The notes: generated from the letters alone by a model not told the origin. 64,000 bases of DNA from an uncultured Bacteroidales bacterium (GCA_934680015.1 CAKUSP010000002.1:1-64000); one strand, 5' to 3'. Counted from the stretch's first letter, positions 1 to 8,650 are shown. Program-made: numbers and translations.

Positions 1-30
1 CCCACCAGGTGGGAGAGTAGGCCGCTGCCG
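1..30 (+). rRNA. rrf: 5S ribosomal RNA, 3' end only
   Basis: The first 30 bases match the closing part of Bacteroidetes 5S rRNA: a GGTGGGAGAGTAGG core followed by the 3' strand of the terminal helix (CGCTGCC). The rest of the gene, and presumably a 16S-23S-5S operon, lies to the left of the window. A strong terminator follows directly, which fits the end of an rRNA operon. Confidence 0.8.
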
Positions 31-37
31 CTTTTCG

Positions 38-78
38 GATGCCCGAGTGATTTGTTTCACCCGGGCATCTTTTTTTTA
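38..78 (+). terminator. Rho-independent terminator of the rRNA operon
   Basis: A 13-bp stem beginning GATGCCCG and ending CGGGCATC, with one mismatch, encloses a short T-rich loop and is followed by a run of eight T. It starts eight bases after the 5S sequence. Confidence 0.9.
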
Positions 79-93
79 TTATCTTATTTTCTT

Positions 94-101
94 TATCTTT
101 G
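94..101 (+). promoter_or_regulatory. Possible -7 box upstream of the three-repeat lipoprotein
   Basis: TATCTTTG fits the Bacteroidetes -7 consensus TAnnTTTG and would give a leader of roughly 75-80 nt for the gene at 185. No clear TTTG -33 element is seen at the proper distance, so the assignment is weak. Confidence 0.35.
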
Positions 102-184
102 TTATGTTTCTGTTTTCTTTATGACATTAAGATCATAAAGAATATTTACTTTTATTGTAATTATTTTAGTTAATAGTGTTATTT

Positions 185-1804
185 ATGAAAAAATCTTTCT
201 TTTATGCTATGCTTATAGCATCTTTGTCTTTTGTCGCATGTGACAAGGATAAACCTACCCCTTCTGGACCTGATACACCTGATGGTAAAGTCGAAATTCC
301 TGATGCTGATTTGCAGCTCGAGATGGATAGAACCACTAAGGTCCTCTATTATGGCGATCGTAAAACTGAGGGCGTGTATAACTATTTCCTTGGTCTCGGT
401 GACATGGAATTCATAAAGGATGCTGAAGGTGATGATGCTGCTGCGAATGGTGGTCATATAATCTATTTCGACATATATGCTTCAGAGGGTTCTGATTCTT
501 TTGAAACAGCTGTGCTTCCCGACGGAAAATATGTAATTGCAGAAACTAATGCTGCTGGTACTTTAAATAACTATTATACCCGCATGCAGATTAACGAAGA
601 TGGCAAGCAGAAAAGTGTTGACTTTGTCGATGGCTATTTGGAAGTTAAATCATCGGAAAAAGGTAAGTCGTTAACTGCTTTATTTACTCTTAAAGACGGT
701 ACTACTGTTAGTTGTATTTATGAAGGCGCTCTTGTTTTCGGTGACCCTAATGCCGGTTCTGAACCTGTAGAAGGTGTTAAGGAACTTTCAAGTGATATTG
801 ATGTTAATTTTACTTATGCTTTGGGCATTTACTATGGTGATGCCTATAATTCTGGTGTTGATAATTATACAGTTTCGCTTACATCACAGGTTCTTGATGA
901 TGATGGCTTTCCGACGACTGGAGGAGCATGGGTAGACTTGTCATTCTATACTGAGGCAGGTTCGATGATTTATCTTACTCCTGGCGTATATATAGTAGCT
1001 GATAGCTATGCTGCAGGAACAGTAGAAATGGGTTTTGCCTTAATGGGTGAAATTTGGGGGTCTTCAGCGGCAATGGTTGATGCTGACGGCAATACTCTCG
1101 AAGAGAGCCCTATTGCATCTGGAGAGGTAACTGTAAGCGAATATGGGGATTTCGGTTATAAGATTGAACTTAATTTGGTAGCTGATAATGGAAAGTTAGT
1201 AAAGGGAACGTATGCAGGAGAATTTGATTTTACAGATAACTCTCCGGCGGAAGAAACTAATACGACTTTGACGGGAGATTATACTTTAACACTTCCTACA
1301 GAAACTACATCTGTCGGCCTGGTTTATTATGGCGATTATTATGGAGTTGGACTGGCCAATTGGGTTCTTTCTCTTGAAAATGAGGGCGCAGATGCCATAG
1401 ATATCGAATTGCTTACAGAAATGACATCTAAAACGGAACTTCCACTCCCTGAAAAACAGTATAATTTCAGCTCTGACAATAGTACGGTAGGTGTAGTACC
1501 TGGCGAATCAAGCGCTGTGGACCAATCAGGCACTTGGTACTGGGATCTGTCAACATTGGATGCGGATGGCTATATTTATGGATTTGCAGCTGCAATCGAT
1601 GGTTGGGTAAAATTGGCCAAGGACGGCGACAAAACCACAGTATCTTTTGAACTTGTGGATTCACAGTATAATCTTTTCTCTGGTACATGGACAGGTGTAA
1701 TACCTGCAGCAGAGGATAAAAGTAACCTTTCTGCCAGTTCAACCTCACGTAAATATCGTGCTGCGGTTAAAACTCAAGGATTGAGGAGAATTAGAAGGAA
1801 ATGA
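185..1804 (+). CDS. Secreted lipoprotein with three internal repeats, function unknown
   Basis: Predicted outer-membrane or surface lipoprotein of 539 residues. The signal ends in the lipobox FVAC with Cys19, followed by acidic residues (DKD) as in many surface-exported Bacteroidetes lipoproteins. The start is ATG 185; an in-frame GTG at 176 would add three residues before an otherwise perfect signal peptide and is rejected. The mature part contains three copies of a roughly 150-170 residue unit (from about residues 45, 200 and 365). Each opens with a hydrophobic strand, then YYGD, a Gly-rich turn, and NYxxxL or NWxLxL. The repeats look all-beta. I do not recognise the family and no enzyme motif is visible. 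The 3' end overlaps the convergent kinase gene by 14 bp. The gene stands alone after the rRNA terminator. Confidence 0.8.
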   Translation: MKKSFFYAMLIASLSFVACDKDKPTPSGPDTPDGKVEIPDADLQLEMDRTTKVLYYGDRKTEGVYNYFLGLGDMEFIKDAEGDDAAANGGHIIYFDIYASEGSDSFETAVLPDGKYVIAETNAAGTLNNYYTRMQINEDGKQKSVDFVDGYLEVKSSEKGKSLTALFTLKDGTTVSCIYEGALVFGDPNAGSEPVEGVKELSSDIDVNFTYALGIYYGDAYNSGVDNYTVSLTSQVLDDDGFPTTGGAWVDLSFYTEAGSMIYLTPGVYIVADSYAAGTVEMGFALMGEIWGSSAAMVDADGNTLEESPIASGEVTVSEYGDFGYKIELNLVADNGKLVKGTYAGEFDFTDNSPAEETNTTLTGDYTLTLPTETTSVGLVYYGDYYGVGLANWVLSLENEGADAIDIELLTEMTSKTELPLPEKQYNFSSDNSTVGVVPGESSAVDQSGTWYWDLSTLDADGYIYGFAAAIDGWVKLAKDGDKTTVSFELVDSQYNLFSGTWTGVIPAAEDKSNLSASSTSRKYRAAVKTQGLRRIRRK

Positions 1805-2888
1805 ATTGTCTCATTTCCTTCTCCTTTTCGCTTGCTTTAAGGAAAAGAGTCATCTGATTACGAGCCCTGACTTTATTATGCTCAGGGTAAGTGGTTTTAT
1901 AATAGACATCTCCGTTTATGTAGTCAGCTAAAAAACGAACGCTTTGCATAAAAGCGAATAAGCGGGCGGCATAGGGGAGATGTTCTATTTCTATTGGAAG
2001 TAGAAATGAACGAGCCGATTTTAGATATCCTTCGGTAAACGCTTTAAAAATGTCCATTCTAAAATCGATTTTTTCAAAATGGGGATCATCTTCGGCTACA
2101 GTATTTGCTGCAGTACGCAGGAAGTCTCCAAAATCTGAGAAAATAAATGAGGGCATGACGGTATCTAGATCTATTACACACAGGACATGCCCATTTTTGT
2201 CGAATAGTACATTGTTAACCTTAGTGTCACAATGACATATTCGTTTAGGTAGCTGGCCTTTTTGATAAAGACGCTCTGCGACTGTCATTTCATCTGCATG
2301 CTTGTTAACAAGATCCACTAAATCTTGGACTTCTTTAAGTCGGCCTACTGGGTCATTTTTTATAGCATCATCAAGTTGAGAAAGTCTAAATATTAGATTA
2401 TGAAAATTAGGGATAACTTCACCTATAGGTTTTTTAAGATCCACGAGCATGGCTTCAAAGTGACCGAATGCTTCTCCTGCATCTTTTGAGTATGTGGTGT
2501 TTACAAGATTATAGGTTACGCTATCTTCAATATAATGGGATAGCCTCCAAAATTCTCCATTTTCATCTTCAATATACGAAAGTTGTCGTCCATCGGTAGA
2601 TACTTTTGAAGATTTAACAAAACTAAGTACTTTGTTATCTATGTTATCTTCTCCAGCCTCGATAAGTTTATTCCGTATATGTTCGGTTACATTTTCTATG
2701 TTTTGTTGAAGGAGATCGACATTAGGGAAGATGGCTTTGTTAATATGCTGTAAAACATAGTTCTTATCCCCTGTCTTTACTTTAAAAGTGTCATTTATGA
2801 GCCCCGATCCAAGTGGGCTTATGCTTATAATGTCTTTGTTGATAGCAAATTCTTCTGCTATTTGTCTAAGTTGTTTGTCAGAATACAT
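1791..2888 (-). CDS. Aminoglycoside-phosphotransferase-fold kinase, possibly an N-acetylhexosamine kinase
   Basis: A 365-residue cytoplasmic kinase of the APH/choline-kinase fold. The catalytic loop reads HCDTKVNN (Asp221, Asn226) and the metal-binding segment is VIDLD (Asp240), as in the HxDxxxxN and DxD motifs of the family. The N-terminal GSGLINDTF resembles the nucleotide-binding turn of NahK-type N-acetylhexosamine 1-kinases. In Bacteroidetes this group is usually annotated as phosphotransferase or, misleadingly, mucin desulfatase. I infer a sugar substrate, but the substrate cannot be read from sequence. It is monocistronic, divergent from the TonB receptor at 3193, and overlaps the preceding lipoprotein tail to tail. 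Confidence 0.8.
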   Translation of the reverse strand: MYSDKQLRQIAEEFAINKDIISISPLGSGLINDTFKVKTGDKNYVLQHINKAIFPNVDLLQQNIENVTEHIRNKLIEAGEDNIDNKVLSFVKSSKVSTDGRQLSYIEDENGEFWRLSHYIEDSVTYNLVNTTYSKDAGEAFGHFEAMLVDLKKPIGEVIPNFHNLIFRLSQLDDAIKNDPVGRLKEVQDLVDLVNKHADEMTVAERLYQKGQLPKRICHCDTKVNNVLFDKNGHVLCVIDLDTVMPSFIFSDFGDFLRTAANTVAEDDPHFEKIDFRMDIFKAFTEGYLKSARSFLLPIEIEHLPYAARLFAFMQSVRFLADYINGDVYYKTTYPEHNKVRARNQMTLFLKASEKEKEMRQFISF

Positions 2889-2949
2889 GATCCTTGTGTT
2901 TTTATGTAGTTTATCCGATTTTTATTTTAGTTACCTTCAAAAAATAAAC

Positions 2950-3022
2950 TGCATCATCTTAGTAAATCTTTTTGATCTATATCTTCGAAAATCTCATACT
3001 AATCTGACGCAACTTATTTTTT
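2950..3022 (+). repeat. Dispersed intergenic repeat, copy A
   Basis: The core at 2981-3022 matches 12547-12588 with four mismatches in 42 positions (shared blocks TCGAAAAT, TCATACTAATCT and ACTTATTTTTT). The left part at 2950-2969 matches 12527-12546 at about 16 of 20 positions. About 11 extra bases separate the two blocks in this copy. No stable hairpin and no ORF are apparent. Confidence 0.75.
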
Positions 3023-3176
3023 ACGTTACTTAATATAGTTTTGTGGGTGCTAATTTACGAAAAAATAGTATTACAAAACTATCTGTCTCGTTTTTTAGAA
3101 GTCTAAACTTGTAAATATCTTTCGTATGTTAACAATAAAGTAATAAGAATTTAAGAAAGTCTTAATTTCTCAAGTT

Positions 3177-3184
3177 TATATTTG
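3177..3184 (+). promoter_or_regulatory. -7 box of the TonB receptor gene, nearly leaderless
   Basis: TATATTTG is a perfect Bacteroidetes -7 element. Only 8 nt separate it from ATG 3193, so transcription should begin at or a few bases before the start codon. Confidence 0.65.
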
Positions 3185-3192
3185 CCGGCGAT

Positions 3193-5952
3193 ATGAGAAA
3201 GGCAAAATTTTTAATGGTTGCGGCTTTTATGTTGCCGATTATTATTGTTAACGAGTTTGTGGTTGTAGCGAAAAATGATGTAAATGTTACATTTATAGTA
3301 AGAGATGCTCAAAGTTTAGAAGTACTTCCGGGCGCTGCAGTGATGGTAAAGGGCGAGTCGAAGGGTACGATTACAAATGAAGGTGGGCAAGCCGAGATGC
3401 CTATAGAAGAAAACCTGGACTATGATTTGGAAGTTATATATATAGGGTACACATCGTTATCTTTTCATTTAACTATGAAGAATGGGCGACCCTTTGTTTA
3501 TTACAATGAGGAGAATGATGTGTCAGTAAAAGATGGCAAAGTGAATGTAATGATTCATTTGGATGACGAGTTGCTAGAGAATGCTACAGTAACAGCCCGT
3601 AAAAAATTTGAAACTATCTCGGCTCTTCAAAATGAACGTAGATTATCTTCTCGCGCCATAGAAAATATTGGCTCGCGTGAAATGGTCCTAAAAGGCTTGG
3701 CCGATGCGCAGGAAAGTGTAGCTAAAATGCCTGGAATATCTATCGCGGATGCAGGACAAATGATAGTGCGCGGACTTGGAGATAGGTACAGCACTACCAC
3801 ATTGAATGGCTTGCCAATAGCATCTCCTAATCCTGACAATAAATTGATCCCATTAGACATATTTCCAGCTTCAACCATACGCAGTATAACAGTTAGTAAA
3901 GTGTATGATGCTAGTAATTTTGCCGATTATTCAGGGGCACATATAGACATTAGTACGAGTAAGGGTAGAGATGACGATTTCCTTATTGCGTCTTTTTCTA
4001 CTGGGGGCTACTTTGGGACCATTTTTAATCATTTTAAGCAGATGAACAGACGTTCTCTTTTTATATCTCCTAAGATGAAAAAAGAAGTCGGAGAGTCCTC
4101 ATATTCGTCTTTTAAGGAATATGCCAAGCATAACCAACTGTTCGATACGAATTTCCAGGTAAATAATGGTATTTCTTTGCCTGATTTAAAAGGCTCAGTG
4201 GGCTTCGGAAAGAAGTGGAATATGGGTGAACGCGAGTTAAACCTATTGGCCAGTGCTAGTATTAATTCATGGAATGAGGCCTTAGTAGATGCATTTCACA
4301 GAACTTATGAAGCTAGTTCAGAGGGTATGTTATGTACTGAGAGTAGTTATGATAGTTATATTTCAAAGTTAAATACAGCAGTGCTTTTGGATGCGGAATA
4401 TATTTATCGTCCACATCAAAGTGTAGGATTGACAGTTTTTTATGCGAGGAATGCTACTTCCGATTATCAGCGTCGAAGCATATTTGATCATCTAGAGTCC
4501 TATGATCTTGTGGGGAGTAATTCTGTGTCACATTTTTATACACTTCAAGATTGTCAATTAACAGGTAAGCATGAGTTGGCGGGGGAAAAGTGGCTTTTGG
4601 ATTGGGGATCGTCTTTTTGTGCGACATCAAGTGATGAGCCTGATAGAAGGCAGGTTATGTTTAGTAAAGGTGCTGATGGCGCTTTGAAATTCTTCAATCT
4701 AAATCAACAAGAGACCCAAAGGTATTTTGGAGAATTGGAAGAGTATGAAATAGTTGGGGATATTAGAGTGAGCCGTGTTTTTGATGAGATAAATAAACTG
4801 CAGTTTGGTATAAGTATAAAAGATAAAGTCCGCAATTTTAACACCACCCGATTTTATTACAATCTAAAAAAGTTAACTGATGACATAGCTAATATAGAAG
4901 ACATGAATTCTTATATTAATGATGCCAATATAGAGTCAGGTCTTATCGGGATAGATCGAAAGCTACACAAACGCGATAGCTATAATGCATCTAATCTTGT
5001 AGGAGCAGCTTTTGTAAGTTCAGATTTAAGTTTCGGGGATAATTGGACTACGAATGTGGGATTTAGAACGGAATTATCAAAACAAAGCGTTAATTACAAC
5101 GATGATGTTGAGAATCGAAGCAGGAGTATAGATGCGATTGATCTTTTCCCTGCGTTTAATGCGAAATATAAAATCAATGAGAGTTCGGCTATTCGTCTTG
5201 CTTTGTCGAGAACCATTACTCGTCCATCCTTTGTGGAGATGGCTCCATTTTTATATCAAGAAAGTTTTGGAGGTACGCAGATTCGAGGAAATGAAGAACT
5301 CACTAATGGTTATAACTTAAATATTGACCTTAGATATGAACTGTTTGGAAGTAAATCGAATGAAATGCTTTCGGTAACAACATATTTTAAGTATTTAGAT
5401 AATCCTATAGAACGCACACAGAGACTCTCGGGAGGTGCTATAGAGCAGACTTTTCAGAATGCCGATGAGGGTATCGCCGCAGGTGTGGAAGCAGAATTTC
5501 GCAAAGAAATAATAAAAGATTTGTCCGTAAATGGGAATGTATCGTACATTTTTACTAATGTAAAATTGCCAGAGAGTGGGGTATATACTAATCTAACACG
5601 TTCTCTACAAGGAGCTTCGCCATATTTAGTTAATATTGATATTTGCTATGCACCGACTATTAGAGAAGGTCAGTCAATAGCATTGGCATTACTATATAGC
5701 GTACAAGGGCCTAGAATTCATGCGGTGGGGATATTGGGATTAGGGGATGAGAAGCAAATGCCTTTTCATAGTCTTGATTTTAATGCCAATTTTAAGTTGA
5801 ACTGTCATTTGAATTTTAGCTTGGGATTGAAGAATATGTTGAATTCGTTTGTTCGCTTCATTCAGGAGATCCCTAATGCAGGTCGGACAATGGAAGTAGA
5901 AGGGTGGAAATTGGGTCGCGGTATCAGTATGGGCATATCGTATGATTTTTAG
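3193..5952 (+). CDS. TonB-dependent outer-membrane receptor (non-SusC type)
   Basis: A 919-residue outer-membrane receptor with an N-terminal signal anchor, a carboxypeptidase-regulatory-like beta domain (about residues 28-125), a TonB plug (about 140-260, including MIVRGLGDRYSTTTLNGLP and IFPASTIRSI) and a C-terminal 22-strand barrel ending in the aromatic residue Phe (GISYDF). It lacks the SusC-specific long N-terminal signature and no SusD follows. The next gene, 46 bp downstream, encodes a beta-helix lipoprotein and is probably cotranscribed, so the two may form a receptor/surface-partner pair. The substrate is unknown. The start ATG is immediately preceded by a -7 box. Confidence 0.85.
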   Translation: MRKAKFLMVAAFMLPIIIVNEFVVVAKNDVNVTFIVRDAQSLEVLPGAAVMVKGESKGTITNEGGQAEMPIEENLDYDLEVIYIGYTSLSFHLTMKNGRPFVYYNEENDVSVKDGKVNVMIHLDDELLENATVTARKKFETISALQNERRLSSRAIENIGSREMVLKGLADAQESVAKMPGISIADAGQMIVRGLGDRYSTTTLNGLPIASPNPDNKLIPLDIFPASTIRSITVSKVYDASNFADYSGAHIDISTSKGRDDDFLIASFSTGGYFGTIFNHFKQMNRRSLFISPKMKKEVGESSYSSFKEYAKHNQLFDTNFQVNNGISLPDLKGSVGFGKKWNMGERELNLLASASINSWNEALVDAFHRTYEASSEGMLCTESSYDSYISKLNTAVLLDAEYIYRPHQSVGLTVFYARNATSDYQRRSIFDHLESYDLVGSNSVSHFYTLQDCQLTGKHELAGEKWLLDWGSSFCATSSDEPDRRQVMFSKGADGALKFFNLNQQETQRYFGELEEYEIVGDIRVSRVFDEINKLQFGISIKDKVRNFNTTRFYYNLKKLTDDIANIEDMNSYINDANIESGLIGIDRKLHKRDSYNASNLVGAAFVSSDLSFGDNWTTNVGFRTELSKQSVNYNDDVENRSRSIDAIDLFPAFNAKYKINESSAIRLALSRTITRPSFVEMAPFLYQESFGGTQIRGNEELTNGYNLNIDLRYELFGSKSNEMLSVTTYFKYLDNPIERTQRLSGGAIEQTFQNADEGIAAGVEAEFRKEIIKDLSVNGNVSYIFTNVKLPESGVYTNLTRSLQGASPYLVNIDICYAPTIREGQSIALALLYSVQGPRIHAVGILGLGDEKQMPFHSLDFNANFKLNCHLNFSLGLKNMLNSFVRFIQEIPNAGRTMEVEGWKLGRGISMGISYDF

Positions 5953-5998
5953 CGATAAATTGTAAAAAACAATACATAACTTTTTAACAAACAGTAGT

Positions 5999-7162
5999 AT
6001 GAAATGTTTTAGTTTACAGTCGGTAGCAACAGTGTTTGCTGGCATCGTGACATTGGCAGCTTGCCAAAAAGAAAATGAAAACAATCAGGGCGGTTCGGAT
6101 AGTCTTGAACTTAAGGGGTATGTAACATCGGATTTGACTCTTGAATCAGGTAAGACATACAAACTTTTGGGAAGTCTTCAGGTCAAGTCCCCAGCTACAC
6201 TTACCATTAATGAGGGAGTAACAGTTATCGCAGAAGATAATGGAGAAATCAATTACATTCTCATTGAGCAGGGAGCAAAGATTAATGCAGTTGGAACAAA
6301 AGGTGAACCCATAGTATTGACTGCAGAGAAAAAACAATCTGGAGCCTGGGGTGGCGTTCATATCTGTGGAAAGGCTCATAGCAACGCAGGTGCCGGGAAT
6401 ACTTCCGAGATTGGCAATGCTTTATATGGCGGAGATGCCGAAGATGATAACTCAGGCGTGATGAAGTATGTGCGCATAGAATATTCAGGTTATGCTCTTG
6501 ATTCTGAGCATGAGGCAAATGGTCTTTCACTTTATGGCGTCGGTAATGGAACATCTCTTTCTTATATCCAATGTGTCGATGGATCAGATGACGGGATAGA
6601 GTTTTTCGGCGGAAGTGTTAATATAGATCATTGTGTGGTAGTTAATTGTGCCGATGACAGCTTCGACTGGACTGAAGGATGGAATGGAAAGGGAGAATAT
6701 TTAGTCGCTTACCAGAGTCTTGAAGAATGTGATTGCCTTTTCGAGTGTGATAATAATGGAAAAGCTATTGACGCGGCTCCTATATCTAATCCTACTCTTG
6801 ATCATGTTACACTTATAGGAAATAAAGGTACTGAACATAAGAGAGGTATACGTTTGCGTGCCGGTACTTATGCAAACTTCTCAAATACTCTTGTCAGTGG
6901 AAAACCCAGCCCTATAACTTTGGAAACAGAACCTACTATAAAGTCTTTTGTGGATGGAGTTTCAGGATTTAGCAATGTTATTATCAGCGGAACCGTTAAA
7001 AGTGATGATACTGCTACTAATGCATATACAGAAGAAATGTTTACTTCAAAGGGGAATAAGATCAATCAGAATTTAGTCTTCACCTCTCGTTTTATTGGAA
7101 CAGTAGATGGCGCTGGCGCCGTATCTGCAGACAATGATTGGACGGCAGGTTGGACAAAATAA
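5999..7162 (+). CDS. Parallel beta-helix lipoprotein partnered with the TonB receptor
   Basis: A 387-residue lipoprotein with lipobox TLAAC (Cys22), followed by an Asn/Gly-rich linker. The body carries repeated short strands typical of a right-handed parallel beta-helix (for example LTINEGVTVIAED, NGLSLYGVGNGTSLSYIQ, NIDHCVVVNCADDSFDW). Pectate-lyase-like folds look like this, but I see no convincing catalytic set, so binding is as likely as hydrolysis. It follows the TonB receptor by 46 bp with no terminator between. A strong terminator lies after it, defining a two-gene operon. The function is not recognised. Confidence 0.75.
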   Translation: MKCFSLQSVATVFAGIVTLAACQKENENNQGGSDSLELKGYVTSDLTLESGKTYKLLGSLQVKSPATLTINEGVTVIAEDNGEINYILIEQGAKINAVGTKGEPIVLTAEKKQSGAWGGVHICGKAHSNAGAGNTSEIGNALYGGDAEDDNSGVMKYVRIEYSGYALDSEHEANGLSLYGVGNGTSLSYIQCVDGSDDGIEFFGGSVNIDHCVVVNCADDSFDWTEGWNGKGEYLVAYQSLEECDCLFECDNNGKAIDAAPISNPTLDHVTLIGNKGTEHKRGIRLRAGTYANFSNTLVSGKPSPITLETEPTIKSFVDGVSGFSNVIISGTVKSDDTATNAYTEEMFTSKGNKINQNLVFTSRFIGTVDGAGAVSADNDWTAGWTK

Positions 7163-7190
7163 GGTTGTAATGTTAAAATTATTTAAGGGA

Positions 7191-7224
7191 AAAGAGTTCG
7201 GCGAGGAGCCGGGCTCTTTTTTTT
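7191..7224 (+). terminator. Terminator of the TonB receptor/beta-helix operon
   Basis: The stem is AAAGAG-TT-CGGC pairing with GCCG-GG-CTCTTT (the TT:GG positions form wobble pairs), with a five-base loop, followed by eight T. Confidence 0.9.
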
Positions 7225-7240
7225 GATGAGAAAAGATTAG

Positions 7241-7248
7241 TAACTTTA
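7241..7248 (+). promoter_or_regulatory. -7 box of the patatin gene, nearly leaderless
   Basis: TAACTTTA departs from TAnnTTTG at the last base only and lies 7 nt before ATG 7256. It sits 16 bp after the terminator of the preceding operon, so it is the obvious promoter for the patatin gene. Confidence 0.5.
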
Positions 7249-7255
7249 CGCTCGT

Positions 7256-8149
7256 ATGGCTTCAAATAAATATAAATTAGGTATAGCTTTTAGTGGAGGT
7301 GGCGCTAAGGCCGCTGCTCATTGTGGCGCCATCCAGGCGTTAAATGAATACGGAATAAAACCAGATGTCGTGGCTGGCACGAGTGCAGGCTCTATGGTAG
7401 CGGCTTTTTATTCTGCAGGTTTTTCACCACAGCAGATGATAGACATGTTTTTGAAACTGAATTTTTTTAGAGATATTGTCGTACCTTCAAAGCCTAAAGG
7501 TGGATTGTTTGATTCTACACCTCTTTTAGAATTAATTTCTAGGGAGATGCCATATGATAATATTGAGGATTTGCCAATCCCTGTTTATATCGTGGCTTCT
7601 GATATGGACCATGGTTGTCCTAAAGTGTTTTCAAAAGGGAAAATTGCCCCTAGGCTTGTCGCCTCCTGCTCTATACCGATAATTTTTAGGCCAATGGTAA
7701 TAAACGGCGTGCATTACATCGACGGGGGAGTATTTCAGAATTTGCCAATACCTGCTATACGAAACATGTGTGAGAAAGTAATAGCTTTCAGCGTGCGCAG
7801 AATGGAACCTGAAGTATATAAGGATAATTTGATTTACACGGCCACTAGGGCTTATAGCATGATGTTTATGTCCAATATAATGGCTGATTCGAAATTGGCA
7901 GATGAATACATAGAACTTAATACGGACGGATGCAGCGTTTATGATATATCTAATATCCCAGATTTGTTTAAAAGAGGATATTCCGATGCCTGCGCTGCAC
8001 TTGAATCATATGGATATAATCGTGTCCTGCCGGCAGAATCTATAGAGTTTGAAACTTTGCCTGAAAGACACCTTGAGAAAAATCACGATCTAATAAAAAA
8101 ATACTTGAGCCCTCTCGGAAAGAAGTTGGAAGAACTATCCAATAAATAG
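7256..8149 (+). CDS. Patatin-like phospholipase (RssA/NTE-type)
   Basis: A 297-residue cytoplasmic serine hydrolase. It has the oxyanion-hole motif SGGGAK (residues 13-18), the nucleophile motif GTSAG (Ser43) and the catalytic Asp in DGG (Asp156), which together form the Ser-Asp dyad of patatins. It has no signal peptide or transmembrane segment. Relatives deacylate phospholipids or lysophospholipids; the physiological substrate here is unknown. It is monocistronic, with its own promoter box just before ATG, and runs convergently towards ssrA. Confidence 0.88.
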   Translation: MASNKYKLGIAFSGGGAKAAAHCGAIQALNEYGIKPDVVAGTSAGSMVAAFYSAGFSPQQMIDMFLKLNFFRDIVVPSKPKGGLFDSTPLLELISREMPYDNIEDLPIPVYIVASDMDHGCPKVFSKGKIAPRLVASCSIPIIFRPMVINGVHYIDGGVFQNLPIPAIRNMCEKVIAFSVRRMEPEVYKDNLIYTATRAYSMMFMSNIMADSKLADEYIELNTDGCSVYDISNIPDLFKRGYSDACAALESYGYNRVLPAESIEFETLPERHLEKNHDLIKKYLSPLGKKLEELSNK

Positions 8150-8168
8150 TCTAAACTTGATTATATTG

Positions 8169-8563
8169 TGGAGATGGAGGGACTCGAACCCTCGTCCAAA
8201 CATTATACCCAGCAGCTTTCTACACGTTTATTCTTCCTTTGTTTTTCGGGTTTGCCCTGCCGGAAGACGGGCGAGGCTTCACCTTATCCTTTAGGTCTTA
8301 GCGGATTTTAAAGGAGTCCATCCGAGCATCCGATTTTAATGATACCCCATATACCGAGAATAATCGGCTTAAATCCCGGCGGGATATACGTCAGTTCCGC
8401 AGCCTTGGCGGCCCTGATTAATGCTCAATCTCTCTGAGATTAGCAAGCGTATGAATAATTGTAGTTGCCTACTAAATTTTTGAAAACTGATATTAACGAG
8501 AGGGCTTTCGACTCTCGACGTGCTTACTGTCGTCTACGATGCTGTCAAAACCAAAACATCCCC
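8169..8563 (-). ncRNA. ssrA: tmRNA (ssrA) with an atypical tag
   Basis: About 395 nt on the minus strand. The 5' end GGGGATG pairs with 3' CATCTCC to give the alanine-tRNA-like acceptor stem, the T arm reads GAGGGTTCGAGTCCCTC, and the discriminator is A. CCA is not encoded. The tag frame lies at 8440-8469 after the UAGUA resume context. The resume codon is GGC and the frame gives GNYNYSYAC then UAA. A hairpin of the expected position follows the stop codon. Aligned without gaps to the usual Bacteroidetes tag GENNYALAA it keeps only Gly1, Asn4, Tyr5 and Ala8. The gene rescues stalled ribosomes; the promoter is shared divergently with tRNA-Val. Confidence 0.9.
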
Positions 8564-8581
8564 TAACGACCTATGTCAGTG

Positions 8582-8589
8582 CAAAGTTA
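8582..8589 (-). promoter_or_regulatory. -7 box of ssrA
   Basis: On the minus strand this reads TAACTTTG, a perfect TAnnTTTG, about 18 nt before the mature tmRNA 5' end, leaving a short leader for RNase P processing. A TTTG at 8613-8616 is 23 bp upstream, slightly long for the -33 element. Confidence 0.65.
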
Positions 8590-8610
8590 AAAAATATTTA
8601 AAATAATTTC

Positions 8611-8626
8611 TTCAAAAAATTTTGAA
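8611..8626. promoter_or_regulatory. Palindromic -33 block shared by ssrA and tRNA-Val promoters
   Basis: A perfect 7-bp inverted repeat (TTCAAAA, two bases, TTTTGAA) places one TTTG towards ssrA and one towards tRNA-Val. The plus-strand TTTG at 8621-8624 is 18 bp from the tRNA-Val -7 box. Confidence 0.5.
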
Positions 8627-8642
8627 ATTCAAAAAATAGTTG

Positions 8643-8650
8643 TACCTTTG
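8643..8650 (+). promoter_or_regulatory. -7 box of tRNA-Val
   Basis: TACCTTTG fits TAnnTTTG and lies 25 nt before the mature tRNA 5' end, with a -33 TTTG at 8621-8624. Confidence 0.65.

Larger units (their letters stand above)
2889..3192. other. Divergent intergenic region with a dispersed repeat
   Basis: This 304-bp AT-rich spacer separates the kinase and the TonB receptor. It holds no plausible gene. It contains one copy of a repeat shared with the 12408-12619 spacer (about 2950-3022) and, at its right end, the -7 box of the TonB receptor gene. Confidence 0.7.
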
